A DNA stretch of 64,000 nt from Ceratorhiza oryzae-sativae (GCA_030998015.1 JARWMV010000042.1:1-64000), one strand, 5' to 3'; positions 26,585 through 39,197 are shown, counted from the stretch's first letter. Made by a program: numbers and translations. Notes: generated by a model not told the origin, from the letters alone.

Positions 26585-26755
26585 AAACCTGCAGCTGGTA
26601 TATCAGTGTTCTGCAGGTAAAAATACCTGCAAATACCTGCTGCAGGGTGCAGGTGCAGCTGCAGATATGGCCCAAAACCTGTGGGTAACCAGGCAGGTAA
26701 CCTGCAGTAACCTGCAAACAAGCACTGCTGTACCTGCAGATACCTGCATGGCAAG
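26585..26755. repeat. Cluster of ACCTGC/GCAGGT motifs
   Basis: Within about 170 bp I count seven ACCTGC and three GCAGGT, many embedded in ACCTGCAG or TACCTGCA. It lies just upstream of the Tc1 transposase start. Could be an array of protein-binding repeats or a decayed tandem repeat. Confidence 0.6.
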
Positions 26756-27089
26756 AGCAGTGAGAATGGCTGTGAGAGCAGAATGAGGTTACACAAAAGT
26801 TGCTGCAATTGTTTGTAAATAGCACCATTAAATAGAGTGAAAATCTAGTTTTCTAATTATATATAACACATAGGCAATAAAAAATTTCTAAGGGAGGATT
26901 GCAAGCAAACACATTTCAAAAATAATCCCCCCCAGAGCACAGACCAGTGGCCACTTTCAAAACTCACCAAATACTTGATATATATATATATCATTAGATG
27001 CACATGAGTTAGGAGAGCTCAAATATACTGGTTTTGGCTTCATAGCATTACTGTAGCATAAGTTATAGGGGAAATACAGGGATGAGAAG
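26756..27089. other. CpG-poor spacer upstream of gypsy A
   Basis: AT-rich, with a short TA-repeat (TATATATATA near 26980). It may include the decayed 5' LTR/leader of gypsy A, but no LTR pair could be matched. Confidence 0.35.
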
Positions 27090-27480
27090 GCCTTGATTGA
27101 CCAATTCAAACAAGGCCTCAAACCTGATGTCCACACTGAACTCAAGAAAATGGAGATCACCCATGATGTCTCTGAATGGTCACTAGAGAAATACTGGACA
27201 GTGCCACATGCATTGATGATATGCTGTTTGCAGGACAATCCTTCAAAAATAAGAACCAGGAGGTCAGAAGGACTGAAGCAAAAGCAGCTTCTACCAATAC
27301 CACTACTGCTAAGACAGGACAAGTTTCTGCAGAAATCCTCCAAAAGAGGAAAGAAAAGGGGCTATGCCTCAAATGTGGAAGCAAGGGCCACATCATCAAG
27401 AATTGCAGGGATAAGGAATGGTACCATGGGGACTGATATCCAGAAGGAGAGAAGGGAACGGCAGGGACCATAGAGGAGAT
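27090..27480 (+). pseudogene. Gypsy A gag fragment with zinc knuckle
   Basis: LIDQFKQGLKPDVHTELKKM is typical of the end of a Ty3/gypsy capsid domain. After a frameshift comes a basic linker and a CCHC zinc knuckle, CLKCGSKGHIIKNC (27365-27406). The N-terminal capsid is missing or unrecognisable. Confidence 0.75.
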
Positions 27481-27519
27481 TCAGGAAGAATCTGATTCCT
27501 CAGAGTCAGAAAACTAGAA

Positions 27520-30500
27520 TTGCAGCCTGAGTCCATGTCAGAAACTGCCCAAGAACCAGCAACAAGGAAGAAGAAGAGGCAACATGTATATTACCTAACA
27601 AAATCCAATAATTCTGCCTCAATATCCATCCTTGCTGCTGGAATCATGGACCCCATCAAAACCTTAGTCAACTCAGGATCATCTAAGAATTTCATTGACC
27701 TCAACTTGTGCCAACACCACAACATGCCCCTCACCAGACTCCCAAACCCCAGACCTGTGATTGCCATAGATGGCAAAGAGATCCCAAAGAAGATTGAATT
27801 CAAGACCCAAACAGAGATCAAAGTAGAAGGATTGAAATTCACACCCACCTTCTATGCCATGGATCTAGGAGAAGATACACCAGTCATTTTGGGACTAGAT
27901 TGGCTACAAGAAGCAGGCCCAGATATTAACTGGAAAACACTAGAGATTTCCTGGAAGAAAAAGGAAGTCACTGGAAAAGCTGCAAATGAACCCCAGTCTG
28001 GAATCAACTGGACCAAGGTCCCAAAAGGATGGGAGAGACTCTTCAAGAAGCTTCCAGAACGTTGCCCCTATGATTGCTACATTAACTTCAAAGAGGGGGC
28101 AGAATTGCCCAAACCAGCCAAGATCTACCCTATGTCACCAGTGGAAAACAAGGCACTCAAGGAATTCATTGATCAGGAACTAAAAGACAGGAAAATACAG
28201 CCAAGCAAGTCCCCCATTGCAGAACCTTGCTTCTTTGTCAAAAAGAAGGATGGATCCCTGAGATTAGTCACAGACTATAGAAAGATCAATGCCATCACAA
28301 TCCCAAATTGATTCCCTATTCCACTACAGACCAAACTGGTGGACCAGGTCCAGGGTAAAAAGATCTTCACCAAGATGGACTTGAGGTGGGGATACAACAA
28401 TACCTGGATCAAGGAAAGGGATGAATGGAAGACAGCCTTCAGAACCCACTATGGGATATTTGAATACCTGGTAATGCCATTTGGCCTATGCAATGCACTG
28501 GGGATATTCCAAGAATTCATGAACTGGATCTTCCAAGACATCCTAGGATTATATGTGGTAGTATCCCTTGATGACATCCTAATATTCTCAGACAGTGAGG
28601 AAGACCACAAGAGACATGTGGAGGAAGTCATGTGACAACTCAAGGAAAACAACCTCTTTGCAAAATTCACCAAATGTGAATTTGGTGTCACAGAAGTATA
28701 TTTCCTTGGATTAATCATTACACCTGAAGGTATCTCCATGGAGAAGTCCAAGATCCAAGCCATACTTGATTGGGCAAAACCAGGGACAGTCAAACAGCTC
28801 CAAGCCTTCCTGGGCTTTGTCAACTTCTACAGGTGCTTCATTTACAACTTCAGTAAAATGGCCAGACCCCTTCATGATCTAACACAGAAGGACAAGAAGT
28901 GGGAATGGACCAGGGAATGACAAGAAGCCTTTGAGGAAATCAAGGAAGCAATTGGAAGGACCTAGTCCTAATACATCCAGATTTGTCAAAACCCTTTGTC
29001 CTGGAGACTGATGCCTCAGGGGTAGCCATAGGTGTGGTGCTAAGCCAAAGATACACAGATGGTTACCTGCACCCAGCAGCCTTCATGTCCAAGAGCTACA
29101 ATAATGCAGAATGCAACTATGACATGGCCAACAAGGAATTATTGGCCATTGCAGCAGCCCTCAAACACTGGCACATGTACCTAGACAGAGACCCCAATTG
29201 AGGTCTACAAAAATCATAGGAACCTGGAAAGATGGAAGACGGCAGAAACTTTCAATTGAAGGCATGCTAGGTGACATTTGGAGCTAGCCTCCTACAATTT
29301 CAATATCCATTACAGACCAGGGAAGGTGTCACAGAAGCCAGATGTGCTCTCCAGAAGGCATGACCACAATGATGTCCCTAACCCCCAACAAATCATGATT
29401 GAGGCTGAAAGATTCATTGGATTGAAAGCAGAAACCTCAGTAGATATCATCTCTGAGATTCAAGAAGTCCAAACAGAAGACAAATCCCTCCAGATGCTAA
29501 TCATGAGTACCAAGGAAAAGGAAAATCTACCACCCAGTGTCAAACAACAGTATGACAAATATGAGTGGATGGAAGAACTCCTATGGTACAAAGGGAGAAT
29601 AGTGATCCCAGACAACAAAGGGATCAAACTACAGCTTCTGGAGATGCACCATGATGCCCCAATAGCAGGACACCAAGGACAAGCAAGGACCCTAGAACTC
29701 CTGTCCAGAAGATACTATTGGCCAGGAATGAAGAATCAGGTAAACTGTTTTGTTGAATCCTGTGAAGTCTGTCAAAGAAGCAAGGGACACAAACAATATG
29801 TACCACCAAAACCCTTGCCCATTCCTTCACAGCCTTGGGAAGATATTGCATACAACTTCATTGTGAAACTACCTGATTCCCAAGGATATGACAGCATCCT
29901 GGTAGTCATAGACTGATTCTCCAGACAAGCTCACTTCATACCCTGCTTTGAAAGCATCAATGCAGAAGGAGTGGCAGACCTATTCATCCAGGAGGTATGG
30001 CAATTACATGGTCTGACCAAGACAACAGTATCAGACAGGGGAACTACCTTCAATAGCCAATTCCTCAAGGAACTATACCAAAAGCTGGAGATTGACCCCA
30101 AATTCTCCACAGCCTACCACCCTGAAATGGATGGAATCACAGAAAGGACCAACCAATGGCTAGAAGGATTCCTAAGGAGCTTCTGCAACTACCAACAAGA
30201 TGATTGGGCAATGTGGCTTCCCATTGCAGGATTCTGCCATAACAATCATGTAACTTCTGCTGCAGGGAAGACAGCCTTTGAGACAGTCTATGGGAGACAC
30301 CCCAGATGGAACATCACAGACTTGGAAATTGATTCACTACCAGCCAAACTAACAGCCAAATCAATGCAAGAGATCTGGGATGAAGTCAAGGCTTCCATGG
30401 AATTCCACAGGACAAAAGAGAAGGAACCCCAAAAGAAATATGAAATTGGGGACAAAGTGTGGCTAATCACCACAAACCTGAGGACTGAACAACCAATCAA

Positions 30501-30816
30501 GAAGCTGGATAACAAAAAGGCTGGGCCCTTCACTATCAAGGAGAAGATCTCTTCCCATCCTTACCACCTTGAGCTACCTTCCACCATGAGGATCCATGAT
30601 GTATTTCACATCAACATGCTTCTTCCCTTCACAGAAGACACTGATTTTCACAGATGTCAACTGAGACCACCCCCAATCATCACAGAAGAAGGGGAAGAAC
30701 AATATGAAGTGGACCATGTGGTTGCATGGGAACAAAGGGGAAGCAACTCTACTATCAAATTTGATGGAAAGGCTATGACCCAAGCAAAGATACCCTGGAA
30801 AGGGCTGAAAAAATAG
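27520..30816 (+). pseudogene. Gypsy A pol polyprotein (protease-RT-RNase H-integrase), inactivated
   Basis: Ty3/gypsy order. Protease: LVNSGSSKNFID at 27664-27699, where the catalytic Asp is Asn; ILGLDWL. Reverse transcriptase: [41 protein letters not shown] with Ser for the usual Tyr of YxDD. RNase H: PFVLETDASGVAIG, then HWHMYLD, in another frame. Integrase: H2C2 zinc finger (HHDAPIAGHQGQ...CEVCQRSKG), VVID-stop-FSRQAHFIP, VSDRGTTFNSQF, ERTNQWLEGFLR. Tail: GPFTIKEKI...HDVFHINMLLPF, a typical GPF/chromodomain-like end, stop 30814. Disabling changes: TGA codons at 28309, 28633, 28918 and 29914, each where relatives have Arg, and frameshifts on both sides of RNase H (about 28960 and 29200). 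CpG is nearly absent. An old, dead copy. Confidence 0.9.
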
Positions 30817-31959
30817 CCAAACTCCCTCAGATCATGAAGGACTTAGTCAAGCAACACCCAGAGGCCCCTCTACCAAAGAACTACAAACAAGGACAAAAAG
30901 GGTATAAAAGAAAGGGGGGGGGAGCCTCAAACCTCAGCATCTTCTACTCAGCACAGCTACCCAGAAATCCCTCCCACTCACAACTCTTCAACACTCTAAA
31001 CCTCTTTTACCCAAACCAACCATGCCTGCCCAATGCACTGCATTCACCCCCATTGCCACCACCACTGCCACCCAAAAGGGTCTCAAATGTAAGCCAGAAA
31101 TCCAGCACTCAACCAGAAACCAGTGTAACATCACCACTACAGTCTTGTGCTGCATGTACTCCTACCAGGAGGCAATCAAGCAGTGCAACTCCTTTATCAA
31201 GAGCTACAACTACACAAAGTCACTGGACCCAGAGGCTGAGCTGGACTACATCCCTATGCAAGAGCACTGGGGATGCAGGTGGGTCAACTACAAAACCCTG
31301 CACTGCCCCAAGCAGGGTGACCTGGAGTGGGTGGGTGTTATGGATCACTAACATTTTCTATTATTTTAGTCTGCTCTGCCAACCTCAAGCAATGCCTCTG
31401 TAATTAATTTGTGAAATACTTGAATTTGTATGCACTCCAAATTGTACTATTTTCCATTCCATTAAATAGTACAAATTTCCCGCTCTCCAACGCTTATTTT
31501 ATTAAGTTTTTACGATAAGATCTCAGAGAGATACAGAGGTTGCGATATTTCTTCTTATCAGGAGATATTGATTACAACATCACACCACTCATATCTCGGC
31601 AACCGCTTACGCTATCAAAGCGATCTTGTGCTCTATCGATAGCTAATCTTCGGCCGTATCTGCTGCCTGAAGATCGTCGCGATACACCGGATCCTCGCGC
31701 CGGAATGGCCTGAAGATCATTAGAATCTTACTGGACCATCAATCAAGATCTAATGACTCCAGTCAGTCAGGAGAGCTTCCCAAATTGATCCAGAAGCTTC
31801 TCTGACTCACTTTATGACTCACTGAGATGTAGCCTCTGTTCATTACATGTATATACTATGATAATATGATCTACAAGCCAATAGCAGGTCTCAGATGCAT
31901 CAATGCCTTCAATCCACACCCTGTCTTTACTCTCTTATCCTATACTGGGCTAGGGTGTA
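30817..31959. other. Gypsy A 3' region and unidentified DNA
   Basis: A purine tract ending in G9 near 30912-30922 could be the polypurine tract. 31022-31351 stays open on the plus strand without a known domain. 31430-31750 is not CpG-poor, unlike its flanks, so it has a different history. Confidence 0.35.
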
Positions 31960-32276
31960 CCCCAAGTATAGCAGTACCCTCTTTTGATGATTGCACTGGC
32001 ATGCATGCATCTATTTGGCTCTGGAATGCCCTCCTCAGGGTATAAAAGGACCTCCTCTGAGGCCCTTCCAGACCACCCCTTCACTCCTCTACTCAACCCA
32101 GACTGGTTATTGGTTTCCTTTTTCTCTTTCTCTTTCTCTTGTCTGTGTGTGATTTCTTATATAACTAGTACTGAGGAATAAAGTACCATATTAGTTATAT
32201 ACTGTCTGATTCATTGTATCTTATATACAGAGATTTATAAGGATACAATATTGCCTGATTGAGCGTGACATTAAGT
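31960..32276 (+). repeat. LTR-like promoter/terminator segment
   Basis: Has a TATA box (TATAAAAGG at 32041), a pyrimidine-rich start region with CACTCCTCTACTCAACCC, a (TTTCTC)n tract and AATAAA at 32177, in the order expected of U3-R-U5 on the plus strand. No second copy is seen in the window, so it may be a solo LTR. Confidence 0.4.
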
Positions 32277-32655
32277 ACCAGCTATTAGAGGAAATCTAAG
32301 TACCTGTAGCTGAGGAAGTACACACATTAGGCAGCCCACCATTTATCCTATAAGCTACTGCTTAAAGTCTAGTATTAAGATTAGTATCAGTTAGTCCAAG
32401 CAACTAGGGCTGAACTACATTTAAGATATCTAAGGGAACCTGACCATAGTAGTCTTGCTCTTTATACCTATAAATTAGTCAGTTTACACTGTGAAAGATT
32501 AAGACTACCTTGAGTGTTACTTGATTGCATTGCAACTACTTTGAGCCTTCTTACTCTAGTCTAAGAAGTATTGAGTACAATTAGTGTATACTAACATATC
32601 TACATTGTTAAGCTCTAGATATTCAAGTGTACCCTGACCCATAACATGTACTCAT
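32277..32655. other. CpG-poor spacer between LTR-like segment and gypsy B
   Basis: Short irregular repeats such as TTAAGTACC and TAGT-rich runs. No coding potential recognised. Confidence 0.35.
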
Positions 32656-35600
32656 AACAGTGACGTGTGGAATACAGGGTGGATACCTCTAGTGCACATC
32701 TCTTTCAGTAAGTCAATTTCATACAAGGCTCCTTGTGTGAGCACATGTGCCACTTTATATGGTCCAATGTGTTTTGGGGCTAGTTTGCAGGCCTGGCCCT
32801 TCAGTATGAGCATGTTTTGTGTTGATACATATACTAATTCACCCTCTTTGACTGTTGCAGGTTGTCAGTGCTTATTCACTTGCTTTGTCATTCAGGCTCA
32901 CATGTCAATGAGTGCATTGTGCATGGTCATGATTGCAAGCTTGATGCATCCAACATGTTCACTTATGCCCGGGAATTTCAATTCCATGTTCTGAACCATT
33001 AGGGAGGGGGTTCTACTGTAGTTGAGGTGGAACAGCAATAGTCCAGTGGCTTCCGATCACACTGTATTGACTGCAAATTTGATTGCAGGTAAGTTCTTTG
33101 CCCAATCCTTTTGCATCTTACCAGTGCACATTCTCAGTAGGCTCATGTATGTCCTTTGTACACACTCAGTCATACTGTCAGTCTGGGGATGATACGACAA
33201 GGACATCTGGAGTTTGGTCTTGGTCAGCTCCAACAGCCTTGTCCAGAATGTCAATGTATATAGTGAGTCCCAATCTGATACTATTTGTTCTGGCATCCTG
33301 TGTAGTTTGTAGACATGTTTGAATATGATCTCCACAACATCTTTTGCAGTATATTCTTGTTTTGTCAGTATCAGGTGTACCATCCATGTGAGGCTATCAA
33401 TTATGGTTGTGATCATGTTGAATGCACTGTATCATGTCTCGGACTTGGGTAGTGGTCTGACAAAGTCCACACCAATAGATTGCCATGGGTACAACAGTAC
33501 AGGCATGGCCTGTAGCAGGCCCATAAGTTTCTGTGTGCTTGCTTTGTTTGCCATGCATGTACTGCACAATTTGCAATATTGTTTAACATCGGGTACCATC
33601 GTTTTCCACCATACTTGAGTTCTCAACCATGCTTACATTTTCTTTGCCCCTAGATGCACAAGAATGGAATGTGCATGAGTAATGATCACTTCATGTACTG
33701 ATCTTTTGCCAATCATGATGTCCAGCATGCATAGGACTAGGCTCTTGTCCCTTTGTAAGTACAGTATGTTGTCCTGTATCTTGAAGTTTCAATACTGACT
33801 TGTTTCAGACATGATGTGACTTAGCGTCAGGTTCTCCTTGTAGTGGCCCTTCAGGCTCTCTGGTAGCAAGAACTTGGTCACACATTTGGTGAGTGCTGTT
33901 TCTTGTTCAATTTTGGGTTTATTCTCATGATGCACTTGTTTCTTCTCAGGTTTGGGCTCTCTTGGTGACTTGCTTGGCTCGACTTTTGTTGAGTCAGCCA
34001 TGTCCTGTGTGTCTGGACTTGGCTCAGGTTCCCTTTTTGTTTGGCATTTACACTCAGGTTGTCCAAGGTACTTTTCTACCTGTTTACACTCATGCTGACC
34101 TTGTCTAGGCTCCTTGGTTTGTTTCTGCCAAGCTGCTAGTTTGGCCTTGATCCTGTCTCTACCATATAGCGGTTGGGTAAGTTCTTCAGTGGCTGTGCCG
34201 CTTTTTTGGACTGATCCAACCAGGATGTCCAGTGTCTCTGGATCCAGGTCAGTCACGTATTCTGACTTGTGCCTAACCACTCCCTCTGGTTTGTTACTGT
34301 AGATGTGCAATAGCGCATCAGTGAGTACATTTGTTTTGCCTGGCATGTAATTAACATCTAAGTCGAATTCATTGATCTTCTCTAACCATCTTGTTTGTCT
34401 AGCTGATAGTTGTTGTTGGGTTGAGAAGAACTCAAGTGCTTTATGGTCTGTGAACACTCAAACTTTAACCCCCTGTAGTAAGTTTTTGAATTGCTCTAGG
34501 ATTCTTTTATGGCCAGTAACTCCTGTTTGTGCACAGGATAATTTTGTTGTGTAGCTGTAAATTTACCCAACCAGAATGCCATGATTTTGGCCATCTTTAG
34601 ATCCTCGCCTTGGCTCACAACTCCGCTTGCACCAGTGCAGCATGCATCAGTGGTCAGATTGATTGGTGGGGTGCCAGATGAGTAATCCAATGCTACTCTG
34701 TTCAAATTCCAATATTTTGACATGATTTCCTGGACCTCAGTGAATGCATGTTGTTTGGTTGCCTCCCATTGCCATGGCTGCATCATCAATGCACGTTTCG
34801 ACAGCACTGCCATTGGGATCCTAACATCAGCACAATTCAGTGCTAGATATCCAACTGCACCCAAGAAACTCATCAGTTGTTCTTTCAAATTCAGCACTTT
34901 CCATTTCTTGATCACGTTGACTTTGTGCAGGTCCATTGCGATGCCCTTGCTTGTGATTACATGTCCAAGTATTTCCAGGTGTTCGGCAAATAGTTGCATC
35001 TTGTTGGGGCTTAGGTAAAGTTTTTCCCTCTGTAGCATGTCAAATACCATCTTAATGTGTTTTTCATGTTCTTCAGCTGTATCCGAAAAATTATTATATT
35101 GTCAAGGTAGACAAACATAAATTTACCAATAAATTCCACAAAAATGTGGTTCATGAGGGCCTGGTACGTTGCTCCTGCATTACAGTCTCCTTGCTGTGTG
35201 ACTTGACTGACCATTGTCCCATTAGGTGTCATAAATAACAATCTGGATACATGTTCTGGGATAATGTGTATCTGCTCATACATGTCCTTTCCATTGATCA
35301 GGCTACGGTATGGGTGCTGAGATACCTCCATGAGAATATAGTTGATGTTGCAATTTTCCCATCCTTAGATTTCTTCATGAGGATTTGCATCAGAGTTGCA
35401 TTGATGCCTGGTCAGTATTCCCATTGGCCAGTGTTCAGGTAAGCCCTGAATTTCTTGTTAAATAGCCCTTCAAGTGGTTTTGGACACTGAACTTGGCGTG
35501 ATTTGTAGCACTTTGTCTCATCAATGATCAGGATCATATGATTGATGGTGCAGAATGGCAGGAGTGGGGTTTCAGCCATGGATTTACATAGATCGGCCCC

Positions 35601-37175
35601 ATATTCTCTCAATGCCTCTCATCTTTCCTCAATTTTGTCTTTGAACAGTTGAGCTGCAAGGGATTCGATTACTAATGACCATTCACATTATATCAGCTGC
35701 ATGTCATGGTTGCCAATTGATACAGCTGGTGGGTTGAACAAGACTATTACTTTGTATTGGTAAAGAAATGGAGTGCCTAATATCATATCATAATTGTCCA
35801 GGTATATCACATCAAATTGGTGCATCTTGTCAATGCCCTGATACCCCAAACGTGCCAAGACCAAGTAGTTTATCACACTGCATGAACCTGTTACCACCAT
35901 CTGTAACCCAATCAGTTTTGCTAACGTCTCATGCTCAAGTTTGAGCTGGTCGACAACTGTTGTAGAAATAAAGTCACCAAGGGATCCAGTGTTGATTAAG
36001 GCACATACCTTCTGTCCATTTACCATTGCCTCTACTACAATTGGTTTAGATAGTTTTCACATGATATCTTTCAGCTGCGCTGTGTTCCGTTCAACAACCC
36101 TTGTGCTCAATTCCCTGTGCTTTTTGTCTCCTACTCAAAGCATGTTGAGTTGAACACTTAGGTTGTTTTCTTCAGAATCTAGTTCTGGTTCAGTTGCATT
36201 TAGACAGGTGCTCAGGCCAGCAACCAGTTTCTGGGTTTCTTCATTGTCCTTGTCACTCATGCTCCAGTTCAGTACCCATTTGTCTTTGGTGAGTAGCAAA
36301 TGTCCTTCTTTGGGTATGGGTGTTAGGGTCTGATTATTTTCCTTGTCAGCCCTTGCGTGTTCTTGTTCAGTTGCAAGATACACCTTGCATACCTGTTGTG
36401 CAATTTCCACATATGTCATGTCAAAGGTGATCAGGTTATTCATTGTGATGTGGAATCAGTCTGTGTCAGTTACCACAATGCTCAAGTACAGGGTTATCTT
36501 GTCTAGTATCTCAGTGAGTAAAGATCCTGTGTGCAAAGTATCAAAATATAACAAACTGTACAAAGTACCTGACTTGTTCAAGTTGGTTTTGGCTCTGTTG
36601 TGTGCACTTCTTGGCTGAATATTCACAATACTGACATTCACAATCTTGTGTTCTTTGTGTAGCTGCTTGATGAGGTCATATGTTGGCTTTAGAGCTGTGC
36701 TGTATACACTGGTGGGTTTTGCTGTTGTACAAGATGGGCAATCCTTGACTGTATGTCCAGTTTCCTTGCACAAATAGCACTTGCCAGCTGTGTGAAGCTC
36801 ATTCCGCTCTTCAGCTGACATCTTTGTCCTATTCAGCTTTGGCTTTTGGTTGCATGGACACCCTTGTTGTGGCCTGGATGGTCTGGCCTGATTTCAGGGT
36901 GGATATGGAGGTTTTGCTTGGTTCTGTGATCCTCCTGGCAGGTTATTCAGTGGAGGAGGCAGGGTTGGGTTTGACAGTGGGTTTGGTGGGCCTCCCAGTG
37001 AGTACCTTCGTGGTCCAATGTGTTGTCCCATATGCCTAAACATCATCCTCAATGCAGCTTGCAGGTCTGGCACTGGTTGCACCCTTCACTTAACCTCTTT
37101 GGCCACTTCAAAACATTCTGCTGACTCATGCATTTCATCTAGATCTGCAGTCTCCGCATTGATACCTGCCTCAAT
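32656..37175 (-). pseudogene. Gypsy B pol (zinc knuckle to integrase), inactivated
   Basis: Reading leftward: zinc knuckle CYLCKETGHTVKDC (near 36740-36780); protease ALINTGSLGDFIS (Asn at 35992-35994 in place of catalytic Asp); reverse transcriptase with YEQIHIIPEHV..., a broken palm and FVYLDNIIIF (second catalytic Asp is Asn, 35098-35100); EILGHVITSKGI; RNase H TTDACCTGASGVV and FTDHKALEFF; a spacer rich in Lys/Glu; integrase zinc finger (HSILVHLGAKKM...CKLCSTC), IIDSLTWMVHLI, IVSDWDSLYT and a catalytic-Glu region TDSMTECVQRTYMSLL; and a GPYKVAHVL...HPVFHTSLL tail near 32690. Many stops and shifts separate these pieces. CpG is strongly depleted. The domain order and tail mark it as Ty3/gypsy (chromovirus-like), distinct from gypsy A and C. 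Confidence 0.85.
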
Positions 37176-39082
37176 TCATTTAGTTTTTAGGTACCAATGT
37201 ACAGTGTCCCATAGTTTAATGCATAGCTGATGGTTGGTTATATCAGGTATCCTCTGTTGAAGGTGTTTCAGCAGTCTCAGGTAGTTGATGAATTTCATAT
37301 TTCCTTGCCACGCATCCTTGAAGTCGTGTTGTAGTTGCTCTTTGAGGTTGGGTGGGAAGCAATAACTGAACAATCCTATTTTTACCAAGTTGACAGTATA
37401 TTTCTTCAGATCCAGTGCCACAAAATCCATGTACCACTGTGTGGCCTTGTCTTGTAGGAATGTGCCAACATATTGGACTGCTTTTTTGTTCCTAAATCCT
37501 GACTCCTTCAACCATTGTTTGAGCTCATAGACCCAGAGCTCAAAGTCATTGTAGTCAGGTTGCCCATAATACAGTGAGGGTTCCTTGAGTTTCACCACTG
37601 TGCATTGTGCTTTCCTAATTTCTTTTCGCAGTTTGCAGGTTTTCTCACAGTATTTCACCCTTCGCTTGGCCTTGTAGCACTTGTAGCTCTCACTACTCTT
37701 GTTCTTATGCTTTTTCTTACTGCCCAAACTGCTTGAGCTACTTGAGCTGCTTGATTTGTCCAAGCTATCAGAGCGATCTGACTCACTTGAACTGTCCAAA
37801 TACCCAGGTCCTGCTGAGTCATCCAATTTGTCCAAGCTGTCTGAGCTGTCTGTGCTCAACAACTTGCTGCTGTCACTAGGTGGGTTAAACCTTGCTTGCA
37901 TGTTCTCAATATTTGACTGATCAAATCTGACACTTTTAGCCTGTATTTTCTTGGCAAAATATCCTCCTCCTGGCAGTGTGGCAATGCTGGCCCTTAAGTC
38001 CATGGGTTTAGCCAGGGTTTTCAGTGCGGTCTGCAGTTTGATCAGGTGTATGTTGTCAATCATGATGCCCAGCGAAGGTTGTGCTTGACACTTAACTTTT
38101 TCAGACATCTTGCACCCTTTGCTCAACAGCATGGTCTGTGAGTGATTGGTCTTTGTGGCCAATTTGTCCAATTTGTATTTTACATTTGCCTCATAATCTG
38201 TATCTTTAACCCATTTTCCTTTGTTGAAGTATGATGGGCCAGCTTGTGGGCTTTCCTCATGTGTGACTTCAGTCGACTTCCAAACCTCAATCACTGGGTT
38301 TTTGTTGTCAGTCGGGATAGGGTAGACATTGTCTTCCCAGAGTGTTGATTCATACCCTTTGCTCATGCTTAGAGCTTCCTTGATTTCATCAAGGAGCAGT
38401 TTGGAGTTTGGGATTTCCTCTGACAAAACCTTTTGCACATTGCGAAGGCACTTTCTGTCTGAGATGATTTGATTTAGGTATGCCATGTCCTCAGTGCACT
38501 GTTGTTTTGCTGACTTTTTCTTTGGTTTGCTCAACTGTTTCAAAGTCTTGTTGGAGCATTGTTCAGGCTCAGGCTTGATGTATGTATGTATATTGAATGC
38601 ATTTGTATCTAATACACTATTCCCAAACCATTTTGCACCCTCCAGCCTTGTGCTTGGGGTTTTCGAATATGCTTTTGCCTTGTGGCTAGGCATTTGAAAT
38701 GGGGTGGTCAAGGCCTTGGTGCCATCTTTGATGGTTGCCTCTGTGTAGGTGTGAAACAATGGTGTGTCCATGCATTTGAATTCAGGCCATGTCGAATTGG
38801 GGTATGTTGGTGGCTCCATAGCCTGTCCAATTGCACTCTCCACAGGGCATGGTGTGACACCTACACTTGCTGATGGGGGGCATGCTTGGGGCTCCTGCCT
38901 GGCTATGCTCTCCCCAGAGGGGCACAACTCATTGTTGGTGTGCTCCTCATACTTGGTTATATGTGTGTCTGCAAGGCGCTTGTCAAGTTTGTCACTGTTG
39001 AACTTGGGTGTGGAGTCAAGGGGTGGTCTACTGTAATTGACAGGGCTTGCAGCAAACAAACCAGGTATTTTGAGGTTGGCGG
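37176..39082 (-). pseudogene. Gypsy B gag (5' end cut by gypsy C)
   Basis: A long open gag frame: low-complexity N-terminal half, a Ser/Asp-rich stretch (SDSLDKLDDSAG..., SSSSSSLGSKKKHKNKSS), then a retrotransposon gag/capsid domain (YNDFELWVYELKQWLKESGF, VGTFLQDKATQWYMDF, GNMKFINYLRLLKHLQQRIPD) ending at a stop at 37176. The frame happens to stay open into gypsy C's left terminal repeat, giving an apparent Met at 39131, but the true N-terminus is probably the displaced piece at 46091-46258. Confidence 0.75.
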
Positions 39083-39197
39083 TGCAGTAGGGGTTGGAGA
39101 CCAGGATGTCCAGCACGGCGCCGGCAGTCATGTGACTTTGTACATAGATTCCTGTATCTCATCTTGTCCACCATACCCTCTGCCTGCGGCGTGTCCA
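39083..39197 (+). repeat. Left 115-bp terminal repeat of gypsy C (candidate LTR)
   Basis: TGCAGTAGGGG...GTGTCCA, identical to 45976-46090 except two A/G differences. Very short for an LTR. The likely promoter, with TTTAAACACG and a C/T-rich start region just before the gag ATG (about 39340-39394), lies outside it. Confidence 0.65.

Noticed and set aside
37176..39131. Met at 39131 as the start of gypsy B gag
   Set aside because: The first 16 codons lie inside gypsy C's terminal repeat and recur at 46024 with a different continuation, so the start is accidental.
39083..39197. 115-bp repeats as an oversized target-site duplication
   Set aside because: Target duplications of gypsy elements are about 5 bp. 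TG...CA ends and the adjacent G-tract fit terminal repeats better.
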